Origin: CAYLOP01 sp964385305
GTDB lineage: Bacteria; Chloroflexota; Anaerolineae; Anaerolineales; E44-bin32
Direction of reading: 5' to 3'
Assembly (NCBI GenBank): GCA_964385305.1
Contig: CAYLOP010000046.1
Coordinates: forward strand, 1-20,580
DNA length: 20,580 nt
A program made the translations under genes and the position numbers. The notes beneath the pieces were generated by a model. It was not told where the DNA came from. It did no database searches and saw nothing but the letters and a program-made list of their open reading frames with translations. Within the stretch, counting starts at the first letter, position 1. The number at the start of each line of letters is the position of its first letter. Positions 7,368 through 14,173 of the stretch are shown in pieces.

Positions 7368-8639
7368 TTGACAATCCCACAACCCAATCTACCAGCGCTT
7401 TCCCAACTGCCCGAGCCTTGCGCCCGGCGTATCGCCGTGCGCGTTACACCCGAGGCTGAACGGGCGCTGCGTGAGGGACATCCCTGGTTATTCGACCGAG
7501 CCATTCGCGACCAGAGCCACGAGGGAGAAGCCGGCGACCTGGCAGTCGTCTTCGACCGTAAACAGCGTTTCCTTGCCGTAGGACTGTACGACCCGCATTC
7601 GGCCATACGTGTGCGCATCCTGCAACATGCAAAGCCGGCCATCATCGACCGGGATTGGTTTTTTGCCAGGTTAGCCTCGGCAGCCCAGCGGCGCGCGCCT
7701 CTCCATGAACTGCCACAAAAACGGGTGACAACTGGCTACCGACTCGTCCATGGCGAGAACGATGGCCTTCCTGGATTGGTCGTCGACCGCTACGGGCAGG
7801 CGTCAGTCATCAAACTGTACACACCAGCCTGGATCCCATATATAAAAGACGTGGTTGTGGCGCTGTGCCGTCTGGACCCGTTGGAGAGTCTGGTGCTGCG
7901 TCTCGGTCGAGCGATGTCCGAGAAGACGCAGGACCTGTACGGCTTGCACGACGGCATGATCCTCTTAGGACCACCTCTCGACAGCCCATGGATATTCTTT
8001 GAGAACGGCCTACGCTTCGAAGCCGATCCAGTTCAAGGCCAAAAAACCGGCTTCTTCCTCGACCAGCGAGAGAACCGGGCGCGTGCTGAGAATCTCGCAC
8101 GCGGCAAGGATGTGCTGAATCTCTTCGCTTATACAGGTGGATTTTCCGTGTATGCCGCCCGCGGCGGCGCACGGAGTACCATCAGCGTCGACACAAGCCG
8201 GCCGGCGCTGGAAGCCGCCGTCCGCAATATGGCGCACAATCGCGAAATTCCTGCTGTGGCAGCCGCCTCACACGAGACGCTAGCCGAGGATGCCTTCAAC
8301 GCCTTAATGAACTTGGCGGGAGAAGGGCGCCGATTCAACATGGTGATCGTCGATCCGCCCGCCTTCGCACAAAATCGAAACCAGGTTCCCCAGGCTGTCG
8401 CAGCGTACGCGCGCCTGACAAACCTGAGCCTGGCTGTCCTGGCACCGGGTGGGATATTGGTGCAGGCTTCCTGCTCAAGCTGGGTGGACGAAGAGACCTT
8501 TTTCGAAACAGTCAACCGCGCCGCAGCCCAAGCTGGCCGCCCGCTGCATGAGATTGAGCGCACCGGACATCCCCTTGATCACCCGATCATGTTCAAAGAG
8601 GGCACCTATCTCAAATGCCTCTTCGCGCAAGCCCCATGA
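7368..8639 (+). CDS. RlmI-type 23S rRNA (cytosine-C5) methyltransferase
   Basis: A 423-residue SAM-dependent rRNA methyltransferase of the RlmI/YccW family (COG1092). Order of parts: N-terminal PUA-like RNA-binding domain (about 20-95, with 'EGHPWLFDRAI'), central region 'GENDGLPGLVVDRYG' (129-143), family motif 'QKTGFFLDQREN' (225-236), SAM-binding 'LFAYTGGFS' (252-260), 'DPPAF' (329-333) and 'ASCSS' (367-371) with Cys369 as the probable catalytic nucleophile. These match enzymes making m5C in 23S rRNA (position 1962 in E. coli). The start is a TTG at 7368: a stop lies in frame at 7344-7346, no in-frame ATG occurs before residue 183, and the purine-rich GGAGAG sits about ten bases upstream. 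Possibly co-transcribed with the TerB-like gene. Confidence 0.9.
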   Translation: MTIPQPNLPALSQLPEPCARRIAVRVTPEAERALREGHPWLFDRAIRDQSHEGEAGDLAVVFDRKQRFLAVGLYDPHSAIRVRILQHAKPAIIDRDWFFARLASAAQRRAPLHELPQKRVTTGYRLVHGENDGLPGLVVDRYGQASVIKLYTPAWIPYIKDVVVALCRLDPLESLVLRLGRAMSEKTQDLYGLHDGMILLGPPLDSPWIFFENGLRFEADPVQGQKTGFFLDQRENRARAENLARGKDVLNLFAYTGGFSVYAARGGARSTISVDTSRPALEAAVRNMAHNREIPAVAAASHETLAEDAFNALMNLAGEGRRFNMVIVDPPAFAQNRNQVPQAVAAYARLTNLSLAVLAPGGILVQASCSSWVDEETFFETVNRAAAQAGRPLHEIERTGHPLDHPIMFKEGTYLKCLFAQAP

Positions 8640-8731
8640 GCCTTTCACAATAAAGAGTCGCCCCCAGCGAGCGTAGTTCTAAAATCATACGCAGTAGCCT
8701 GCTTTAATTTGTGCTTGGTATCGTGCTGTTG

Positions 8732-9742
8732 CTAGGCCTTCCGCCGAACATGCAAGACCGCGATCTTTGTGGGATGGTTGAAAGGGGCGGGGTCCACAGG
8801 CGGATCCCCTACACGTGTATGCGGATAACCGGTGAAATCTTCCGGAACCGGAATAAGTGTCTCGATTTGCAGGTACCCATCCACACAAAGCACCTCCAGC
8901 GCTTGCATGTAGTCCTTACCGCTCAGGAACAGCGCGTTGTTGATCGCCACAAGATAGCCGTCGTCCGCGATGAGCGGACGCACCTTGTTGATCAGCCGGA
9001 TGCTGTTCCTTGCCTGATCCACGGTGCCATGCTTGGTAACCGAGAAGAAGGGAGGGTCTAAGAAGACACAGTCGAAGCGCTCGCCAGCACGTTTCAGGCG
9101 GCTGACGAGCGGAAAGAAATCGCCGGTCCTAAAATCCTGCTTCTGGATGGGAAAACCATTCAGCGTATATGATGTCTTTGCCACATTGAGGAATTTACGG
9201 TTGCGGTCGAGGTGTATGACGCACGCCGCCCCGCCCGCCATAGCAGCGACACCCAGGCTTCCCGTATAGGCGAAGGCGTTCAGAACCCTCTTTCCGCGCA
9301 GCTTTTCGATCGCCCACTTGCGAAGGTTACGGGTATCCAGGTAAAGGCTGGCGTCCTGGTTCATGAGCAAGTCCAGGGCATACCAAACCCCATACTCGCG
9401 CACCCTGTCATCGACGCGCTCGCCATGCAGGACGATCCCCTGCTTTTCCTGCGGCGTCACACCGTGGCGCGTTTTGAGGATCACGGCCTCAACCCACGGC
9501 AGGCGGGTATGGATGAAACGCTGCGCGGATGGCAATTCATCCTGGTATGTCGCAGGTTCATCGGCATAGTTGTGCAGGATGGTCGTCTTCCCATAGAGGT
9601 CCACGACGAGGGATGGATACCCCTCATAGAAGCCGTTGAAGAGGCGAAACGCCCCCGTGTGCTCCGTGTCGAAGAGCGCCGACCGTGCTGCGAGCGCTCT
9701 CTCGAGCAGTAGCGCTAAGGATTCATCCAACTTCAAAACCAT
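8732..9742 (-). CDS. Class I SAM-dependent methyltransferase, RlmI/RlmK-like, lacking the m5C cysteine
   Basis: A 336-residue relative of the gene at 7368-8639, sharing 'GYPSLVVDLYG' (41-51), the SAM motif 'NAFAYTGSLGVAA' (155-167) and 'LDPPFFS' (228-234). It has no N-terminal PUA domain. Where the m5C enzyme has ASCSS, this protein reads 'AINNALF' (266-272), so the catalytic cysteine is missing. The Asn-Asn pair resembles the 'SNN' motif of RlmK, the 23S rRNA m7G2069 methyltransferase. It is therefore more likely an RlmK-like or other N-methyltransferase than an m5C enzyme; this is inference from motifs. It follows the ABC exporter on the minus strand with 19 bases between stop (9762) and this ATG, so the two probably share a transcript. 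The gene converges on its paralogue across a 92-base spacer with no strong terminator hairpin. Confidence 0.85.
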   Translation of the reverse strand: MVLKLDESLALLLERALAARSALFDTEHTGAFRLFNGFYEGYPSLVVDLYGKTTILHNYADEPATYQDELPSAQRFIHTRLPWVEAVILKTRHGVTPQEKQGIVLHGERVDDRVREYGVWYALDLLMNQDASLYLDTRNLRKWAIEKLRGKRVLNAFAYTGSLGVAAMAGGAACVIHLDRNRKFLNVAKTSYTLNGFPIQKQDFRTGDFFPLVSRLKRAGERFDCVFLDPPFFSVTKHGTVDQARNSIRLINKVRPLIADDGYLVAINNALFLSGKDYMQALEVLCVDGYLQIETLIPVPEDFTGYPHTRVGDPPVDPAPFNHPTKIAVLHVRRKA

Positions 9743-9761
9743 CCACGCCGATAACCTGTGC

Positions 9762-11548
9762 CTACTCGCCTACCACCATGCGCTTCCGCATTTGCCGGAT
9801 CTCGCGCCATCTCATTTCGTCTTCGATCTGGACTGCGTTCAGGTGTCTGTAGAGCCCTTCCTGCGTCATGAGCTCCTCGTGAGTCCNNNNNNNNNNCGGT
9901 TGCCTTTCAGGACTGCAATGAGATCCGCGCTGCGAATCGTCGAAAGACGATGGGCGATCACAATTGTTGTACGATTCATCATGAGCCGCTCCAACGCCTC
10001 CTGAATGAGAACCTCGGTCTCTGTGTCCACCGAAGAAGTCGCTTCGTCCAGGATCAATACCGGTGCGTCCTTCAGTACGGCTCGGGCGATGGCCAGGCGC
10101 TGCCGCTGCCCGCCAGAGAGCTTAACGCCCCGTTCACCGATCACGGTTTCGTATCCATCCGGAAGCTGCGATATAAACGCATGTGCATTCGCCACCTTCG
10201 CCGCCTCGATCACGGCATCCATGGAAGCATCCGGGGCACCGAAAAGGACGTTCTCGTACACCGTGCCATGGAAGAGGAAGACCTCCTGCAGCACCAGGCT
10301 TATCTGTGCCCGCAGGCTTTGAAGCGTAAGATCACGTACATCATGTCCATCAAAGGTGATAACGCCCTCGCACACGTCGTAGAACCGTGGGATGAGATTG
10401 ACCAGGGTGGTCTTACCTACGCCCGTTGGCCCTACCAGGGCGACCACCATGCCAGGTCGAATATCTAGATTGATATGCTCTAGTACATTATCCCCCACCC
10501 CATACTGGAAGCTCACATCCCGGAAGGCGATCGCGCCCTCCGCTTTGCCTTTGAGTTTCTGCGCACCAGGGCGCTCGACCACATCCGGCTGTTCTTCAAG
10601 CAATTCGTAGACACGGTCTGCGCCTGCCATGGCTTGTTGAACGCTCTCCCACGCTTGGCTCAAGGTACTTACAGGCTGATAGAGCATTTCTAAATAGAGG
10701 AAGAATGCCACGAGGTCCGCGATGGGAAGTGCCTCGTCCAAGATAAACCGCCCGCCGAAATAGATGAGCACAATCGTGCCCAGGGAAGAGGCGAATTCCA
10801 CAAACGGATGAAATGTCGCCATCAGGCGCAGCGCCCGCAGCAGTGAATCGCGGTAGCGTGTAATACGGGACCAGACATGCGCCGACTCGATCTCCTCGCG
10901 GGTGAAGGCTTTGATCTCACGGATACCCGAGAGGTTATCGTTGAGCGTGGCGTTGAGTTCCCCTAATTCGACCTGGCGCTGGCGAAAGGCAGGCCGCACG
11001 TACTTGGAGTACCACCACATGGCAAGCCCGATGATCGGGATAGGGATCATGCTCAAGAGCGCAAGTTTCCAATTCAGGCTCATGAGCACAATCGTCACCC
11101 CTACCAGCATCAAGATATTCACCGTCACATCGGGTATGGCATGCGCGATCAGTTGCTCAAGCAGGTCGGAGTCGTTGACCGTACGCGACATCAACTGGCC
11201 GGTCTGCTTGTCCTCATAGAAGCGAAGCGACAATCGCTGCAGGTGACCATAGATCTCAGCCCGTACGTCGGCGACGACGTTCCAACCGGCTACATGCGCC
11301 ATGTAGCTTCTCAGAAAACGCAGAAAGGTGCGCGCCACATAGATGGCCAGCACGATCAGGGCAAGTCGTGAGAGGGTTCCCACAGCCTCCGAGCCGGCCT
11401 CCGGATCGGTGACGGTTGCAACCATGGTCTTCACTAACCACGGCGCGTACAACTGCACACCCACCAGAAAGAGCATGCTAAGAACCGTGATCGACAATGC
11501 CCCGAGGTATCTTCGAGCGAATTTAAATACGAAACTAAAGGACTTCAA
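9762..11548 (-). CDS. ABC half-exporter (MsbA/multidrug type), interrupted by a 10-N assembly gap
   Basis: A fused exporter: membrane domain (about residues 1-310, six helices) and ATPase domain with Walker A GPTGVGKT, Q-loop Gln in 'LVLQE', signature LSGGQ, Walker B VLILDEA, D-loop SSVD and switch His in 'IAHRLST'. One subunit would pair with itself or another half-transporter to flip lipids or drugs outward. Read literally, the frame fails just after the Ns. The sequence beyond them, one frame over, encodes the canonical 'THEELMTQEGLYRHLNA' ending and stops at TAG 9762-9764, so the gene is intact and the 10 Ns are a placeholder; fourteen missing bases would restore a typical RIVExGTHEEL join. 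Start: TTG 11548 has GGAGG (complement 11556-11560) seven bases upstream; TTG 11554 is only one base away from it and less likely. Confidence 0.92.
9887..9896. other. Assembly gap (10 N) inside the ABC exporter gene
   Basis: Ten Ns join two contigs or a low-quality site. The flanking coding frames disagree with a length of ten, so the true size is 3n+2 bases, probably 14 from the expected protein sequence. Confidence 0.97.
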
Positions 11549-11554
11549 AAACAA

Positions 11555-12064
11555 TCCTCCGATCTTTCACCTGGGGAGAAACCCTCCCTTAGATCAGTTT
11601 CCTTCCAATATCCTCCTCACGCTTTCCATACAAGGACCTGTGGGAGGTGTGGTTCATCGGCGATTCGATCGATGGCGCAGTCTGGCGCGTCCGAACTATT
11701 GTAATGGCATTTGTCGAAATCTGACCATTCTTGATTGCCCCTCAAGGCATCATTCTACGAAAAGAGAGGCTCAGCCAGCCTGTGGCGGATTCAAAATGCG
11801 ACATATCATGGTCTCGATACCCCGCGCGGAATCACGCTGGTGTTTCTCAAGTGATGATAAGAACGAAGATGGGACAAACGTGAGGTCAGTGCGCGCGACA
11901 GCATCACTTCATGATGAAATGGCATCCTGCATCAGCAATGTTGTCCCGAAGGAGGGTATGAAACATAGTTTGATCAACGGTGACTTCGGTACAGCAAAAG
12001 CAAGCCTCCGCCATTGTCGCTGAGCAAACACGCTCCCGGATTTGACATGCAAGAATGAAGACCC
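11555..12064. other. Intergenic region without a recognisable gene
   Basis: About 510 bases between the ABC exporter start and the hemolysin III stop, both minus strand. It holds the exporter's GGAGG (complement 11556-11560). Both strands were read: frames are broken or low-complexity with no domain signature, and no tRNA or convincing terminator was found. A plus-strand open frame running in from within the exporter gene to 12023 has no family features and looks like chance. The exporter's promoter should be here, but no consensus boxes are clear. Confidence 0.6.
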
Positions 12065-12718
12065 TCACGCAACTCGAGGAATTGGCGCGACGTAGAGGAG
12101 AATGGAGACATAGTGACTCAGGCTGCCGAGGATCACAAAGATATGCCAGACCTCATGAAAACCAAATACGCCTGGGATAAAATCCATTCGCTTCGTGATG
12201 TAGATGATCGCTCCGATCGTGTAGAAAGCGCCGCCCAAGAACAGCCAGACCAGCGCGCCAAACGGTAACGCAATCCACAGCTCACGCAGCATGATCACCG
12301 ACAACCAGCCCATCAACAAGTAGATCCCGGCTGCGAGCCAGCGCGGAGCCTGGATCATGTACATCTTGCTGACAATGCCTACGAGTGCCAAACCCCAGAT
12401 GACCCCCAACAACCCCCAACGGAAAAAACCGGTTAATACGTTGACACAGAATGGCGTATACGTCCCTGCGATCAGGATGTATATAGCGGCATGATCGAGT
12501 TTTCGAAATCGCAGAAGGCGTTCCGGGTGTGCCACAAGGAGATGATACGTGGCGCTTGAAAACAGCATCAGCGCCAGACTCACGCCATAGATCAGCAAAG
12601 AGAATTGTTTGAAGACATCGCCTCGACTGACGATAGCAAGTGTCACAAGCCCAACAACGGCGATGGCACCTGCGATCAGGTGGGTCAGGCCGCTGACGGG
12701 CTCTCGAAAACGTCGCAT
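12065..12718 (-). CDS. Hemolysin III / TrhA (PAQR-like) family membrane protein
   Basis: A 217-residue, seven-helix membrane protein. Family marks in order: 'REPVSGLTHLIAG' at the N-terminus, 'SSATYHLLVAHPE', 'LDHAAIYILIAGTYTPFC' and, near the C-terminus, 'FGFHEVWHIFVILGSLSHY'. The His of SATYH, the Asp of LDHAAIY and the His pair in FHEVWH are the conserved metal-site residues of the PAQR/hemolysin III superfamily. TrhA homologues in Bacteria have been linked to membrane fluidity and lipid homeostasis; 'hemolysin' reflects one early assay. The frame is open to 12817, but homology begins at ATG 12718, which has AAGGA a few bases upstream; the extra 33 residues are not family-like. It lies downstream of the DUF4342 gene in the same direction, with a terminator candidate between, so separate transcription is likely. 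Confidence 0.9.
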   Translation of the reverse strand: MRRFREPVSGLTHLIAGAIAVVGLVTLAIVSRGDVFKQFSLLIYGVSLALMLFSSATYHLLVAHPERLLRFRKLDHAAIYILIAGTYTPFCVNVLTGFFRWGLLGVIWGLALVGIVSKMYMIQAPRWLAAGIYLLMGWLSVIMLRELWIALPFGALVWLFLGGAFYTIGAIIYITKRMDFIPGVFGFHEVWHIFVILGSLSHYVSILLYVAPIPRVA

Positions 12719-12961
12719 TTCATCCTTCTCCAATTCATCCTGTGCCGCGATCAGACAGGTGGGAAGGATAACATTGATCCTACGGGGGAACAATACCATG
12801 CTAATGGCTGGATCCATAAGTGGTCAAGCGCGCTTTCTTTCTGAGAGATTAAAGCGCTAGGGACTAGGTTTTTCGCATGCCATCATCCCATGCTCTGATC
12901 GGGGTTGTGACGGATATCGCAAAAGACGGAGCAAGCCACATCCCTTCAACATCGTCTTGGG

Positions 12962-12991
12962 AAAAAGCATCTGCCGGCGTGTGCCGCCTGC
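12962..12991 (-). terminator. Intrinsic terminator candidate after the DUF4342 gene
   Basis: On the minus strand a GC-rich hairpin (GCAGGCG with CGCCGGC, one mismatch, five-base loop; 12973-12991) begins 10 bases after the DUF4342 stop and is followed by five Ts at 12966-12962. The T-run starts six bases beyond the stem, slightly far for an ideal terminator. Confidence 0.5.
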
Positions 12992-13001
12992 GAAACGCGT
13001 C

Positions 13002-13262
13002 TTAAACTTCCTCCTCCACCTTCTCGACCACGATTGTCCCCTTGGTCACCAATGCCGCGATCGCACCGATGGCCGCAAGCTGTGGCGCCAGCAGCGCCCC
13101 CACCACACCCACCGTGAGCGGCAGGTCGATCAACACCCTGCCACCCTCGTTTTTAATGCTGATACGGCGTATATTACCTTCATGCACCAGGCCCTTGATC
13201 GTCGAGAGAATCGCCTCCCCGTTGACCTGGAACTCCTCTGTCCGTACATCCTTCTCACTCAT
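13002..13262 (-). CDS. DUF4342 domain protein
   Basis: An 86-residue protein matching the DUF4342 pattern: 'FQVNGEAILSTIKGLVHEGN' then 'RRISIKNEGGRVLIDLPLTV', a small hydrophobic Gly/Ala-rich segment 'GVVGALLAPQLAAIGAIAAL' and 'TIVVEK'. The hydrophobic stretch could insert in or contact the membrane. The domain's function is not established. It is often a short stand-alone protein or attached to other domains in Gram-positive and related bacteria. The ATG has GGGAGGGG immediately upstream. A TATAAT at 13361-13356 and an inverted repeat at 13329-13344 lie in its leader region, and a terminator candidate follows it, so it is probably a monocistronic unit. Confidence 0.85.
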   Translation of the reverse strand: MSEKDVRTEEFQVNGEAILSTIKGLVHEGNIRRISIKNEGGRVLIDLPLTVGVVGALLAPQLAAIGAIAALVTKGTIVVEKVEEEV

Positions 13263-13328
13263 GTACCCCTCCCATCAGAATAGCTTGAGCTGACTCCCCT
13301 TTGGTACAGTGCAGTCAGCATTACCACC

Positions 13329-13344
13329 GCCTAAATCCTTAGGC
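13329..13344. promoter_or_regulatory. Inverted repeat in the DUF4342 leader, operator-like
   Basis: GCCTAA (13329-13334) and TTAGGC (13339-13344) form a perfect six-base inverted repeat with a four-base centre, just downstream of the expected transcript start for the TATAAT at 13356-13361. It could be a repressor site or a 5' mRNA stem. Confidence 0.35.
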
Positions 13345-13355
13345 TCATCACCCCC

Positions 13356-13361
13356 ATTATA
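13356..13361 (-). promoter_or_regulatory. -10 element candidate for the DUF4342 gene
   Basis: Consensus TATAAT on the minus strand, about 95 bases upstream of the DUF4342 ATG. The -35 position is poor, so the assignment rests on the -10 box and on its place in an otherwise empty upstream region. Confidence 0.45.
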
Positions 13362-13436
13362 GGTGCTAAAAGCTGAGTCCTTATACGTAACCGCTTAGCT
13401 GAGCAACCAAACATGGTATGGAATTGTAGCTGTAGC

Positions 13437-13514
13437 GACGCCCCCCGTTCGCCCCGTAAGATTTGCGCAGCACCCCGAAGCCTTTTTGAGGGGCTTAGTG
13501 GGGGATGGGGCGTC
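13437..13514. repeat. GC-rich nested palindrome, possible interspersed repeat
   Basis: A 78-base element bounded by perfect arms GACGCCCC (13437-13444) and GGGGCGTC (13507-13514). Inside, three C-tracts (13441-13446, 13452-13455, 13473-13476) are mirrored by three G-tracts (13490-13493, 13500-13504, 13507-13510), with a small AAGCC/GGCTT stem at the centre. It lies in non-coding DNA next to an assembly gap. The look is that of REP/MITE-like dispersed palindromes that fragment assemblies. Only one copy is in the window, so repeat status is unproven. Confidence 0.45.
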
Positions 13515-13742
13515 ATTATAAAGACAAGAGATTCGACACAACAATATCGATCTCCAACAATGTACAGAACCTATGGTACGGTCGTTCGACCCATTTCGTC
13601 GTCAACACCACAAACAGCATGCGTAATGCTAGTGCACGGCATCCCTCAGATTATCGACCTATGCTACCATAGTCGCAGAGCGGATAAAATCACCCCAATC
13701 GTAACCGTTTCGAATCGTGCCATGCCGAAGGAGGAGTGCCAC

Positions 13743-13749
13743 ATGCGTA
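13743..13749 (+). CDS. Probable start of a plus-strand gene truncated by the 100-N gap
   Basis: AAGGAGGAG (13728-13736) is a near-ideal Shine-Dalgarno sequence with an ATG at 13743, the distance from GGAGG being eight bases. Only ATG CGT A is readable before the Ns. If real, the gene runs into the gap and converges on the minus-strand gene on the other side. Its identity cannot be known from seven bases. Confidence 0.4.
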
Positions 13750-13849
13750 NNNNNNNNNNNNNNNNNNNNNNNNNNNNNNNNNNNNNNNNNNNNNNNNNNN
13801 NNNNNNNNNNNNNNNNNNNNNNNNNNNNNNNNNNNNNNNNNNNNNNNNN
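13750..13849. other. Assembly gap (100 N)
   Basis: A run of exactly 100 Ns, the usual placeholder for a scaffold join of unknown length. It removes the 3' end of the minus-strand gene at 13850 and probably the body of a plus-strand gene starting at 13743. Confidence 0.98.
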
Positions 13850-14093
13850 CCTTCACCGCCTCCTCCGGATCGCAGCGTTCAAGATCCATCCACATCTGCC
13901 GCACGACCTCAGGCGGGATCCAAGCCTCATACAGGCTTACGCCCGTGATCCCAGTGATCAGGTCCTGATAGAGCTTCCCGCGGAAGCCATCGGGGCCGTC
14001 TGCCAGATGGATGTCCGCGTCCTTAAACGCCGCCTCGTCTTCCGCGGTCAGCTCCAAATCTGGCGTCCGAGATGCGTAATTATCGAGACCCAT
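13850..14093 (-). CDS. Unrecognised protein 'MGLDNYAS', N-terminal 81 residues, truncated by gap
   Basis: The visible part begins MGLDNYASRTPDLELTAEDE and continues through 'GPDGFRGKLYQDLITGITG' and 'SLYEAWIPPEVVRQMW' to the gap. It is soluble and acidic with no signal peptide. I do not recognise a characterised family, although the opening gives the impression of a conserved hypothetical protein. The ATG has AAGGAG six bases upstream, which supports a real gene. It starts 80 bases after the stop of the giant STAND/WD40 gene on the same strand with no strong terminator between, so it may be a downstream partner in one transcript. The C-terminus and true length are missing. Confidence 0.7.
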
Positions 14094-14173
14094 ATCCTTC
14101 TCCTTATATTGCAGCGTAAATTAATCTTGGCGCCTAAGGTTTGCCGAAAGGCTATCGGTAAAGCCCACACACT

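Noticed and set aside
11343..12023. 226-codon plus-strand open frame antisense to the ABC exporter start and running into the intergenic region
   Set aside because: Its first third is antisense to a secure gene; the rest has no domain, no hydrophobic pattern and no ribosome binding site.
12605..12817. N-terminal extension of the hemolysin III protein to ATG 12817
   Set aside because: The extra 33 residues lack family similarity, while ATG 12718 has AAGGA upstream and begins directly at the conserved REPVSGLTH region.
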